DNA of 38,045 nucleotides from Fidelibacterota bacterium (GTDB lineage: Bacteria; Fidelibacterota; UBA8477), in contig JAIPJR010000017.1 of NCBI GenBank assembly GCA_021734045.1, positions 1-38,045 on the forward strand, given 5' to 3'. Below, piece after piece: positions 11,234 to 19,703 of the stretch (within the stretch, counting starts at the first letter, position 1; each line of letters starts with the position of its first letter). A program made the translations under genes and the position numbers. The notes below the pieces were generated by a model. It saw nothing but the letters and a program-made list of their open reading frames with translations, was not told the origin of the DNA and searched no databases.

Positions 11234-11262
11234 ATTATAAACGGCCAAACAGGGTAAAGCAA
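11234..11262 (-). promoter_or_regulatory. Sigma-70-type promoter of the 64-residue protein gene
   Basis: Reading the minus strand, TTGCTT (11262-11257) and a perfect TATAAT (11239-11234) are separated by 17 bases. The expected transcript start is about 20 bases before the ATG at 11208, leaving just enough room for the AAGGAG ribosome-binding site. Confidence 0.65.
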
Positions 11263-11375
11263 CGGATTTTAAAGACAATTTACAAACCCCGCCATTCAAG
11301 GGGAAGACGCGGTAAAATGAGACTGGAATCGTCATGCTTTGCGTTTTAGATTGTACCCTCAAAAAAGGACATGCA

Positions 11376-11759
11376 ATGCCCATACAGATTACCTCCGGAA
11401 TAAAAGTAGAAGTGGAAAGCCGATACCTGGCATCCCACTCCCGTCCGTTGGAACAATACTTTATTTTTCCTTACTACATCCGCATCAGTAATGATTCTGA
11501 TCGGCCAGCCAAACTCATCTCCCGGCATTGGTTGATCACCGATGGATTTGGAACCGTGCGAGAGGTGGAAGGTGACGGTGTGGTCGGCGAGCAGCCCTAC
11601 CTCCTGCCCGGTGAACAATTTGAATACACCTCTTGGTCTTCACTGGTCACACCCACCGGGAAAATGTCCGGCACCTTTCAGATGATTGATGATTTAGCCC
11701 AATTTTTCAAGGTCGCCATCCCCTCCTTTACGCTGGTGGTTCCTGACCTATTGAATTAA
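11376..11759 (+). CDS. apaG: ApaG-domain protein
   Basis: A 127-residue single-domain ApaG protein (fibronectin-type beta fold, also found in some F-box proteins). GIKVEVESRYLASHS, YYIRISNDSDRPAKLISRHWLITDGFG, VVGEQPYLLPGEQFEYTSW and GTFQM follow the family in order and length. ApaG is linked to cobalt/magnesium resistance in Salmonella, but its molecular role is not settled. The ATG at 11376 is used because AAGGA lies six bases upstream and the family starts here; the frame opens 14 codons earlier. It is divergent from the small basic protein gene. A second aldo/keto reductase follows 61 bases later. Confidence 0.93.
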   Translation: MPIQITSGIKVEVESRYLASHSRPLEQYFIFPYYIRISNDSDRPAKLISRHWLITDGFGTVREVEGDGVVGEQPYLLPGEQFEYTSWSSLVTPTGKMSGTFQMIDDLAQFFKVAIPSFTLVVPDLLN

Positions 11760-11820
11760 GCTTATACCTGAAGATTTGAAAAATTATAAAGCACCTGAAA
11801 TCATCAGAAGGAGCTGAATG

Positions 11821-12774
11821 ATGCGTTATCGTAGGTTGAGAAATTCGGGGTTAAAAGTTTCTGAAATCGCCCTGGGCGGCTGGCTCACATTGGGGGGTTC
11901 GGTGGAAGAAAAAACCTCCATAGATCTTATTCTCAAAGCATTCGATGCGGGGATCAATCTGTTTGACATGGCGGATGTCTATTCCGCCGGACAATCGGAA
12001 GTCATGCTTGGTAAAGCCCTGAAATCGCTTCCCCGAGAGCAGGTGGTTGTGGCTACTAAAGTGCGGGGGAGAATGCATGACGGTCCCTTCGGAGCCGGAT
12101 TGTCGAAAAAGCACATCATACAAGCTTGTGAAGCCAGCCTGAAACGGCTGGAAACAGATTACATCGACCTGTATCAGTTTCATGCACCGGATCCGGACAC
12201 GCCGCTGGAAGAATCCTTGGAAGCATTGGACGTGTTGCGCTATCAGGGGAAAATTCTCTATGCGGGGGTTTCCAATTTTAACAGCGACCAGATTCTCCAT
12301 GCTGTTTCCGTGGCAGAAGCGTATGGTTTTCCCCGCGTAATCTCGTCCCAGCCACGCTACAATATGATGCAACGGTCATTTGAGGATGAGGTAGCCCCGG
12401 CCTGCGAATTGAAAGGAATCGGTAACATCATTTACAGCCCTCTGGCGCAGGGTATTCTCACAGGAAAATACAAAACCCGGGGTGATTACCCCCCAGACTC
12501 GCGCGCCGGTACAGCCGCGGGAAAATTTATGCAGGATTTATTGGAGCAGGATACCACCTGGGTGACACTGGACCGGCTGCGAAGCGTGGCAGCAGAGACA
12601 GGGATGACATTGACCCAACTGGCACTGCTCTGGAATCTGCGCTTGCCAGTGGTGACTGCCAATATCGTCGGTGCCACGAAAGTTTCCCATTTAGAGGAGG
12701 CGATTGGCACCATGAAATTTCCTCCGCTGGATCATGAAACACTCACGATGATTGAACGAGCGCTGGCCTCCTGA
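11821..12774 (+). CDS. Aldo/keto reductase (voltage-gated K+ channel beta-subunit-like group)
   Basis: A 317-residue NADPH-dependent oxidoreductase. MRYRRLRNSGLKVSEIALGG, NLFDMADVYSAGQSE (Asp/Tyr), VVATKVRG (Lys) and IDLYQFHAPD (His region) give the catalytic tetrad. NIIYSPLAQGILTGKY and ANIVGATKVSHLEEAIGT are typical of the subgroup related to K+-channel beta subunits. Two adjacent ATGs exist; I prefer the second (11821), seven bases from AAGGAG, though 11818 is possible. Its stop lies five bases before the next gene's GTG, so the two are likely co-translated. Substrate unknown. Confidence 0.92.
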   Translation: MRYRRLRNSGLKVSEIALGGWLTLGGSVEEKTSIDLILKAFDAGINLFDMADVYSAGQSEVMLGKALKSLPREQVVVATKVRGRMHDGPFGAGLSKKHIIQACEASLKRLETDYIDLYQFHAPDPDTPLEESLEALDVLRYQGKILYAGVSNFNSDQILHAVSVAEAYGFPRVISSQPRYNMMQRSFEDEVAPACELKGIGNIIYSPLAQGILTGKYKTRGDYPPDSRAGTAAGKFMQDLLEQDTTWVTLDRLRSVAAETGMTLTQLALLWNLRLPVVTANIVGATKVSHLEEAIGTMKFPPLDHETLTMIERALAS

Positions 12775-12779
12775 GTCCC

Positions 12780-14645
12780 GTGTTTTTTAACACACCAACG
12801 CGTTGGGCTTGGTTTTCCGGGATTCTGCTTACGGTCATTGGACTGCTGGCATGGCAGTGTCAGCCATTAATTCCACCCATACCAACAAGCGCTCCGCCTT
12901 CAGAAACTGCTGAAACCTGGCCTGGGTACTGGCAAAATACCGGATTTGGTGAACAGGAAACGGTTTTTCACTGGGACCCGGAGGTGCGTGTTTACATCAA
13001 TGCGCCGCCACCACAGGTATTTCGCACCAACCGGAAAACAAGCCTGATTCTGTACGCCCTACCCAATGGAAATACCATTGAACAGACGGCCGGGAAACAA
13101 CAAGAACCGGGTGATGATTGGCATTACCAGATTCAGCACATCGCCGCGCAAACCCGGTTCCTGAGAGCGATTGATTCTACCCGAAACTATATAGTGGCCT
13201 ACCTGGAAACCCGTCAACTTTCCTGGCCAGCCTGGAAAAGGGCACATTCTGATTACCAGACACGAATCCCGGATCTTGTGGAGGCGGTCACTCAGCGTGT
13301 GGAAGTGATGGTTGATGCCATCGTATTGAATGGTCATTCGGGAGGCGGTGCGTTTGTGAATGGATTCATCGAAGCATATGATTCTATCCCCAATGAAATC
13401 GAGCGAATCGCTTTTTTGGACAGTAATTATGGTTATTCCATCGAGATTGGGGAAAAACTAAGAATCTGGTTCCAACACTCGCCCGCGCATCATCTTCTGG
13501 TGCTGGCTTACAATGATTCCATTGCACTGTACCAGGGAAAGCCCTTCGTGAGTCCCACCGGTGGGACCTGGTGGCGGACCAGAAAGATGGTGCATGACTG
13601 GTCAGAAAATCTTAGGCTCACCCGCTCAGAGGACTCTGCGTTTGTTCGCTACAGCGGTGGTAATGGCCGGGCTCAGTTTATTCTGAAGAAAAATCCACAC
13701 CGCCAAATTCTCCACACCATTCAGGTGGAACGAAACGGTTTTATCCATAGCATGCTCTCCGGGACGAACCGGGATGAACACGATTACGTGTATTATGGTG
13801 AACCGGTTTACTCAAATTGGATCGGCGGCAAATTACCTTCGTTTCGAAACATGCATTTTCCACATCGCATTCATGATTTGCCCGGTGGCAAAGAGATTCT
13901 CCTGCAAATGGAGAAATTGTCCTTTGACCAGCGTGAACAACTGACCTGGGAACAGTTCGTGAGCGGGAATTTCCCGACATATCTCCGTAATGGGGTGGGC
14001 ATTGACACAACTTTATTCGATGCGGACAGCCTGCCACACTTGGTGCGATTCCAGGTTTTACCGGACTATTGGTCGGTAGGTAATGACACGGACTTTTGTC
14101 GCATACCCATGAGTCCCGGCCAGGCACAACGGATTGCTGATTCTCTGGGGGCAATCCTCCCAACCCGGAAGATGGTGGACATGATTTATGAGCAGTCGAG
14201 AATAAAGCTCATCCCCCTGCCCTTCTGGCCCAGTGGCGACCGCAATGAGCGCCCGCGCACCTGGTGGCTGCACAATGCAGCCGTGGAGGATCAGTTCTTC
14301 GCGGCTCAAGGGAAACGAGATCAACTGGTGGCCGGCTGCAAGAAAGATGTTGTGCTCAGTAATTTGATTGCCGATCCCAGACGGGGCAATCATGTGGTCA
14401 TTTATGGCTGGCATAAGCCGGGCGGTAAACCGATACAGCCCCAATCCAATGTACATGTGTACCGGTACATGGATTACAGCCATGGGATTCGGTTTGTAAA
14501 CCGCCAGGTGTTTGTGGATGGATATCCATACGATATTCTGGAGATATTACAGCACCCGACATTGTATCGATTGTTATCCGATGAAGCGCAGCTATTGACA
14601 ATTGCGGGGTATGGCACAGACACGCACACCAATTCCACAAAATAG
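12780..14645 (+). CDS. Uncharacterised exported protein with alpha/beta-hydrolase-like elbow and conserved C-terminal region
   Basis: A 621-residue protein I cannot name. An N-terminal hydrophobic helix (about residues 9-26) ends in WQC, an unorthodox lipobox with Gln before Cys27, so it is exported and possibly lipidated. Residues 185-190 read GHSGGG, a serine-hydrolase nucleophile elbow (Ser187); FLDSNYGYS (Asp214) and GFIHSM (His323) are candidate triad partners by position only. The C-terminal 190 residues form a second block with PMSPGQAQRIADSLGA, LPTRKMVDMIYEQ, GCKKDVVLS and MDYSHGIRF, which resembles conserved stretches in other secreted hypothetical proteins. The start is GTG, six bases after the previous stop, with no clear SD. 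The next gene overlaps its end. Confidence 0.75.
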   Translation: MFFNTPTRWAWFSGILLTVIGLLAWQCQPLIPPIPTSAPPSETAETWPGYWQNTGFGEQETVFHWDPEVRVYINAPPPQVFRTNRKTSLILYALPNGNTIEQTAGKQQEPGDDWHYQIQHIAAQTRFLRAIDSTRNYIVAYLETRQLSWPAWKRAHSDYQTRIPDLVEAVTQRVEVMVDAIVLNGHSGGGAFVNGFIEAYDSIPNEIERIAFLDSNYGYSIEIGEKLRIWFQHSPAHHLLVLAYNDSIALYQGKPFVSPTGGTWWRTRKMVHDWSENLRLTRSEDSAFVRYSGGNGRAQFILKKNPHRQILHTIQVERNGFIHSMLSGTNRDEHDYVYYGEPVYSNWIGGKLPSFRNMHFPHRIHDLPGGKEILLQMEKLSFDQREQLTWEQFVSGNFPTYLRNGVGIDTTLFDADSLPHLVRFQVLPDYWSVGNDTDFCRIPMSPGQAQRIADSLGAILPTRKMVDMIYEQSRIKLIPLPFWPSGDRNERPRTWWLHNAAVEDQFFAAQGKRDQLVAGCKKDVVLSNLIADPRRGNHVVIYGWHKPGGKPIQPQSNVHVYRYMDYSHGIRFVNRQVFVDGYPYDILEILQHPTLYRLLSDEAQLLTIAGYGTDTHTNSTK

Positions 14646-16512
14646 GATTTTCAGACAAATTTTCAGGGAACGATTCAATCGAGCGGGGGCGCTATGGCAC
14701 CGCTGGTGGGCGAGTCATCCGGGATGGCAAGCCCTGGCGCTGCTGCTGGTGCTGGATTTATTCCTGAACCTTCCCACTCTCTTTTTTTACCGCGAGCCAT
14801 TGCCGTGGGATTGGTCCGCACTCAGGTGGTGGGAATATCTCTGGGCATTACCCTGGTACGGAATTCAGTATGTGTACCTGAGAGATGTGATCTGGCTGAG
14901 CCTGGATTTACTCATTTGTGTGTCACTGATCTTGATTTTCAGGCGCTTCACACCTGGTGCGCTCAATTGGACCAAGCCAATAGTGGCGTGGCTATTGGGT
15001 GTTTGGCTGGCGTATGAACTTTATGATTCGGTAATCCTGTTGGCCTATTCCCGGTCGGGATTATTGTACAATGATATATTTCTCCTACCGGATGTGTACA
15101 TTCTGTTCACTGACCTGTCGGTAATTTATAAAATTGGAATCCTGGCCATTCTGGGACTTGCGTTGATTCTTTTTGTGGCGGTTATCCCAAAAATGTGGTC
15201 TTCCTCAGTGCGTACACTCAATGAGGTTCTCGCTAACCGGGTATCCGCAAAACGTTGGTATTTGGGCGTAAGTATTATCTGGCTCTATATCCTCATCAGT
15301 CAGATTGATCACAGCCCGGCCATTCGGGACAATATCTCCTCCACCACGGCTCGTATGGTAGTCAATGGTATCGAATCTGTCCGTTTACATCGAACGATTG
15401 TGGACCTGCAGGACATTCCGGCCGACTCAAGCTATTTTAGATTTCAGGAAGTCCCGTTTACCAGAAGGCCGAACATTTACCTTTTGATTGTTGAGTCCTA
15501 CGGGGAAGTGGTGGCACGACATCCGGAGATTCAGCCTGAATTTGAACTCTTTTTAACGCGCCTCGCTGATTCTTTGAAGCAAGATGGATGGTACAGTGCC
15601 ACAGCCTATAGTGTATCTCCGGTGGAAGGCGGATTCTCCCGATTAGCCACCGGCTCCGTTCTGACCGGAATGTCGATTTCCAATGAAATCTACTACAACT
15701 TGCTGGATCAATTTTCAGGTCCCACATTGGTCAATACACTCCAGGCGCAAGAGTACCACACCATTACATTGCAGCCCAATTACCGTCCCCGTGTAGGACG
15801 CTCAGCCGTTAATCTATACCACTTTGACACAGAAATTTATTTCAATGACCTGGGTTACCAGGGTCCTCACTACGGTTGGGGCATCGTGCCGGATCAATAT
15901 AGTCTGGGCTTTACCCATGAAAATTTCCTGTCTCAGTCAGACCAACCATTTTTTCTCTATTTTGCTGCGGTCTCCTCTCACATTCCCTGGGAGAGACCAC
16001 CACCACTGGTGGCAGATTGGCGAGCGTTGAATCAACTTTCAGGTGCATCAACACCCAATCCCATTGGGCATTCCCTGCGTTTGAATGCAAAAAAATGGCA
16101 GCAGATTCTTGATCGGGAGCCGGAACCATTTTCTCCGGTCCAGTATCTGGAAACGCTGTTGTACGACTGGGAGGTCTTTTATCATTACATCCGGGATGCC
16201 GCACCAGCCAATAGCCTGTTTATCATCATGGGCGACCATCAACCACCATTTTTAAATCCAACCCCGGAAGAGAGGGCCACGCCGGTACATATCATTTCCA
16301 GGGATTCACTTGTGATTCAAAAGTTGATGGCATATGGTTTCAGCGCCGGATTATGGCGCTCCATTGATGTAGCCTTTCCAGAATGGCATCATGCCGGTTT
16401 GTTCTCGCTGTTCCTGAGCCTGATGACAGACTCAACCCGGCATGTAATTAACCCGCTGGATTACACCCCTGGCGTCACACCCGCGAATTTGAGTCGGTTC
16501 CGCACACCGTAA
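14611..16512 (+). CDS. Membrane-anchored sulfatase-superfamily protein (LtaS/OpgB-like phosphoglycerol transferase family)
   Basis: A 633-residue protein with about five N-terminal membrane helices (between residues 35 and 245) followed by an extracytoplasmic alkaline-phosphatase-fold domain, the topology of lipoteichoic-acid synthase and related phosphoglycerol/phosphoethanolamine transferases. RRPNIYLLIVESYGE carries the metal-site Glu strand, and SVSPVEGGFSRLATGS (334-349) is the region where the catalytic Ser/Thr lies. SSHIPW and IIMGDHQPP (Asp542/His543) are further metal-site elements. The first in-frame start is a TTG at 14602, but the ATG at 14611 is preferred. It overlaps the upstream hydrolase-like gene by 35 bases, so the two are translationally linked and may act on the same envelope substrate. 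Confidence 0.82.
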   Translation: MAQTRTPIPQNRIFRQIFRERFNRAGALWHRWWASHPGWQALALLLVLDLFLNLPTLFFYREPLPWDWSALRWWEYLWALPWYGIQYVYLRDVIWLSLDLLICVSLILIFRRFTPGALNWTKPIVAWLLGVWLAYELYDSVILLAYSRSGLLYNDIFLLPDVYILFTDLSVIYKIGILAILGLALILFVAVIPKMWSSSVRTLNEVLANRVSAKRWYLGVSIIWLYILISQIDHSPAIRDNISSTTARMVVNGIESVRLHRTIVDLQDIPADSSYFRFQEVPFTRRPNIYLLIVESYGEVVARHPEIQPEFELFLTRLADSLKQDGWYSATAYSVSPVEGGFSRLATGSVLTGMSISNEIYYNLLDQFSGPTLVNTLQAQEYHTITLQPNYRPRVGRSAVNLYHFDTEIYFNDLGYQGPHYGWGIVPDQYSLGFTHENFLSQSDQPFFLYFAAVSSHIPWERPPPLVADWRALNQLSGASTPNPIGHSLRLNAKKWQQILDREPEPFSPVQYLETLLYDWEVFYHYIRDAAPANSLFIIMGDHQPPFLNPTPEERATPVHIISRDSLVIQKLMAYGFSAGLWRSIDVAFPEWHHAGLFSLFLSLMTDSTRHVINPLDYTPGVTPANLSRFRTP

Positions 16513-16537
16513 ATCCGCAGTTTATGGGCTTGGCTGA

Positions 16538-17488
16538 TTAATTTTCCGGGATAGGCACCAAGTCGGAAATGTCCACGATTTTGTTGGGATCGGGGTTGAT
16601 GTGATAGTTATAAATCCGTCTCGAAATCTTTGCGCCTAGAGCATGTGCTTCCGAGATATCATCGTACCCGCTGGTAAGAATAACCAGCACATATGGATCG
16701 TTTCCTGCCGGGAAGACGATGGCTGCGTCATGGGCAATGCGCGTAATGGAACCGGTTTTGTGTGCCACCTGAACCTCTGGAGGTAATTCCTTGGGAATCA
16801 TGTCGTTGTAATGTTGATTCTTTAAAATCTCAATCATCTCCCTGCGGGATGAGTCGGAGACCAGATTGGAGCGATACACCGCCGTCATCACATTCATCAT
16901 CCCCGCTGCCGATGTGCGGTTATTCAATCCGGCTTCATAGGCTTTCAAATCCTCCACACCGCGTAGAACCAAAACACCTATTGCCTCAATTTCCCGCATG
17001 GTTTCCGCGATTTGCACCGGATCGGCCAGATCAATGAGCAGATTGGTGGCTAAATTGGAACTCCAGGTAATCATGCGGTCAATAAGATCACGGATAGCCA
17101 TGCGCTTGCCCATAAAGGCATACATGCCGTCCGGATCGTCTGGAGAAACCGGCAGGCGGTACACCGAGCCATCCAGAATGCTCTGAAATTCATTGGAAAT
17201 GACCACGGAGTCAGTCATGCTGAGCTGGCCCGCGTCACGCATTTTGTATAACTGAAACATTACCGGTGTTTTCATGGTGCTGGCAGCATGGAAAATCTCC
17301 ATGGGGCGATAGACTTTCACCTCATCGGTGCCCAGGTTTCGGTAGGCTACCGCGACCATCTTCACCCGGCGCTCGTCTTCATCCGGCACTTCTGATTTTC
17401 CACCAAATGGCCACAGCGCACAGCCATTCATCAATAGGATGCCCGTCAGCATCACGGTCCCGATCTTTGTCTTAATTCCGAATCTCAT
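16538..17488 (-). CDS. Class A beta-lactamase-fold serine hydrolase, lipoprotein
   Basis: A 316-residue exported protein with a lipoprotein signal ending LLMNGC (Cys23). The class A framework is intact: STMK (Ser70, Lys73), SSN (143-145, at the SDN position), EAGLN (Glu185/Asn189, matching ExxLN of the omega loop) and KTG (244-246). A catalytic Glu suggests deacylation is possible, so it could be a true beta-lactamase; homologues of this looser type are often annotated only as serine hydrolases, acting on peptidoglycan or other peptides. A GGGGAG ribosome-binding site precedes the ATG. It starts 29 bases after the YD-repeat-like lipoprotein and is probably in one operon with it. Confidence 0.88.
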   Translation of the reverse strand: MRFGIKTKIGTVMLTGILLMNGCALWPFGGKSEVPDEDERRVKMVAVAYRNLGTDEVKVYRPMEIFHAASTMKTPVMFQLYKMRDAGQLSMTDSVVISNEFQSILDGSVYRLPVSPDDPDGMYAFMGKRMAIRDLIDRMITWSSNLATNLLIDLADPVQIAETMREIEAIGVLVLRGVEDLKAYEAGLNNRTSAAGMMNVMTAVYRSNLVSDSSRREMIEILKNQHYNDMIPKELPPEVQVAHKTGSITRIAHDAAIVFPAGNDPYVLVILTSGYDDISEAHALGAKISRRIYNYHINPDPNKIVDISDLVPIPEN

Positions 17489-17517
17489 GAAAAAAAACTC
17501 CCCTCACCCTTCCCTAT

Positions 17518-19602
17518 TTACCAATCTGCCTGGGAAATGTCTTCGATTTCACGCCGTATCATGCTGCCGTCCGGCGCATAATGGACGGCAACCCTTAGCG
17601 TGTATTTGGGTAAATAATTGTACTCCACGGTTTCGATTAATTGCTCTTCCTGGAGAATCTGTTCCCGGTAAAGCTGACCCTGTGGATTGTAATGATAACG
17701 ATGGTCTTCCAGAAGCGTGCCCGTGGGATCCAACATTTGTTCACGAATCAGGCGGCCGGTATCATCATAGCGACGCCGGGTTTCACCTAATCCGCCGCCC
17801 GCTGAATCCTGCATGGTTGTGGCTACCAGGTTTCCCAGGCTGTCATACTGAAATAAAGTTCTGGTCATAACAGCGTTTTTTGAGTTTCTGCGAACTTTCT
17901 GCCTGAGGGTATCCCGTTGGTATTCATACCATTCAGAATACCGGATTTTACCGAATTCATCCCGGGAGATCATTTTTAATGCCTCACCATCCGGACGCAA
18001 ATAGAGTGAATCCTGACCAACCAATTCTCCGTCGCGGGAAAAATTCTCACGAACCTGGAATGGACTGCCCGATTCAAAATAGCGTACGCGCTGAAAAACG
18101 GTACCACCTTTCCCCAGGTATTCCTCCGCCATGCGACGTCCCGATAGATCGAAATAGACCGTCTGGCCGGAGAGCTCATCCGGTGTGAGTCGCTTCTGGG
18201 CGGTGAGCCGACCATTCCCGTCGTAAAACATGCCCACCCAGATGAAATCCAGTTTTTCGTAAGTTGCCCGGCGCAAAGTATCACCGGCCAGGGAGCGGGT
18301 CACATCCTGAGCGATGATTCCCCGGGAATCTCGCTCGCGGAGAAGCTCAACCGGTGCATCCGCGAAGTATTGGGTGCTGGCTTTCAATTTTCCAAACGGT
18401 CCCCGGTGCTCCGAGAGCATTAAATGCCCCTCCAGCGTGTGATGATAGGTAATTGTTTCGTGCAGCTCATTCTGTCCGTTGTACAGTGTTGACTGTATCG
18501 CTTGCCCGGTCGAATCGCGGTCAAATTGCAGAACCCAGGCAATCTCACCCCCGGGTGTGTAGCTGGTAATCCGGCGGATACGACCGCTTTGGTTAAACAG
18601 ATACCACACCATAGGGTGGCGGGGACCCGAACTGTAGTAGAAAATATCCTCAACCGGAAGATTTGTACGCTGATTGAATTGCTGTTTACGCAAGAGCAGG
18701 TTCCCCTCCAGAACGCGCCAGGTCAGAAGCTGAGTCGAATCGGTTAATGCCTGTCGCTCCAGGTGGAAGACAGAACCATCAGACCAGATACTGGAAATGG
18801 GTTGTGGGATGGAATCCTTTGTGAGAACCACATATCCGGTCTTGGGTCGTTGGGTTTGGAGCAGGAGTTGTCCGGTTCCACTGTAAATTTTCACAAATAC
18901 GCGCCCGGATTCCGGTGGTGATTCGGTATAGTACCAGAGCGGCTGGTCACCCTCCGTCCGAACCTCCCCACGCTGAATGGTTCCAGATTTGGTCAGGAAA
19001 TATTTCCGGAAAAACGGCTCTTGTGAATGCACTTCATAGCTCCGCCACTCACCCTTTGCATCAAAATACTTCATATACCAGTCGTACTCGCTCCGTGATG
19101 GCCGATTCCGGATTCTCAGGAGCGTATCCTCCGGTGAATAGCGCTGCGATGTCAGCAGATTCCCGCCAGCATCATAGGAGAGGGATTCACGACCAAGCAG
19201 TTTGTTCTGAGCATTATACCATTGCCGTTCAACCACCTGCCCTTCCTCCAGCCGGGACGCTACGCGCCAGACCAATTGACTATCGGGCATACTCATAATA
19301 TCCTGCACCAACCGCTCCGCATTGGGGTGGTAAAAATGGTCGATTCGAACCGCATTCCCTGCCAAATCCCGGTAAATCACCTGTTTCGGATTCCCGCGTT
19401 CATCCCATAAAACCTGCCGTACCGGCTCTCCCCGGATGTACGAAATCGTTTCGTCCGGTAGAACCGGAAGGGTTTGCCAGAGTTGGTCTGAATCCGGTTT
19501 TGCCGATGGATGCCACCAACTGCATTGGGTCAATGCGATACTAAAAAGCACGCAGTTTATTATGGATCTGAATTGGATGGTTAGTCCTTTTTCCGCAGCC
19601 AT
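17518..19602 (-). CDS. YD/RHS-repeat-like lipoprotein of unknown function
   Basis: A 694-residue exported protein. The signal (about residues 8-26) ends IALTQC, an atypical lipobox with Gln before Cys27. The rest is a long string of divergent 20-25-residue beta-hairpin units with Y-D/N-x-x-G-x-L patterns, for example SYDAGGNLLTSQRY, FYDGNGRLTAQKR, QYDSLGNLVATT, RYDDTGRLIREQ and HYNPQGQLYREQ. These resemble YD repeats of RHS proteins or MORN-like toxin-antitoxin repeats. There is no RHS core or toxin tail; the chain ends soon after the last repeat (REIEDISQADW). It is probably an envelope scaffold or binding protein. A tiny membrane ORF overlaps its start, and the serine hydrolase follows it. 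Confidence 0.8.
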   Translation of the reverse strand: MAAEKGLTIQFRSIINCVLFSIALTQCSWWHPSAKPDSDQLWQTLPVLPDETISYIRGEPVRQVLWDERGNPKQVIYRDLAGNAVRIDHFYHPNAERLVQDIMSMPDSQLVWRVASRLEEGQVVERQWYNAQNKLLGRESLSYDAGGNLLTSQRYSPEDTLLRIRNRPSRSEYDWYMKYFDAKGEWRSYEVHSQEPFFRKYFLTKSGTIQRGEVRTEGDQPLWYYTESPPESGRVFVKIYSGTGQLLLQTQRPKTGYVVLTKDSIPQPISSIWSDGSVFHLERQALTDSTQLLTWRVLEGNLLLRKQQFNQRTNLPVEDIFYYSSGPRHPMVWYLFNQSGRIRRITSYTPGGEIAWVLQFDRDSTGQAIQSTLYNGQNELHETITYHHTLEGHLMLSEHRGPFGKLKASTQYFADAPVELLRERDSRGIIAQDVTRSLAGDTLRRATYEKLDFIWVGMFYDGNGRLTAQKRLTPDELSGQTVYFDLSGRRMAEEYLGKGGTVFQRVRYFESGSPFQVRENFSRDGELVGQDSLYLRPDGEALKMISRDEFGKIRYSEWYEYQRDTLRQKVRRNSKNAVMTRTLFQYDSLGNLVATTMQDSAGGGLGETRRRYDDTGRLIREQMLDPTGTLLEDHRYHYNPQGQLYREQILQEEQLIETVEYNYLPKYTLRVAVHYAPDGSMIRREIEDISQADW

Positions 19603-19676
19603 CGATTAAAGGTAAGCAATAAAATAATTAGCCCCAGGGTGAGGTACAATCCATCCGGAAACATGAGATCTACCAT
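19581..19676 (-). CDS. Putative 31-residue single-span membrane protein
   Basis: An open frame of 31 codons: MVDLMFPDGLYLTLGLIILL, then a short LTFN stretch and the cationic end RWLRKKD. This is one membrane helix followed by a positive tail, the common shape of small membrane proteins. Its last 22 bases overlap the start of the YD-repeat lipoprotein gene, as in coupled operons. The ribosome-binding site is weak (GGGA). An internal ATG at 19664 is an alternative start. Coding status rests only on the hydrophobic pattern and the overlap. Confidence 0.42.
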   Translation of the reverse strand: MVDLMFPDGLYLTLGLIILLLTFNRWLRKKD

Positions 19677-19703
19677 GGCATTCCCGCAGGAAATATTGTT
19701 GGG

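Noticed and set aside
14611-16512. True lipoteichoic-acid synthase
   Set aside because: The fold and topology fit, but the catalytic segment differs from LtaS and the likely host is Gram-negative-like, so only the superfamily is claimed.
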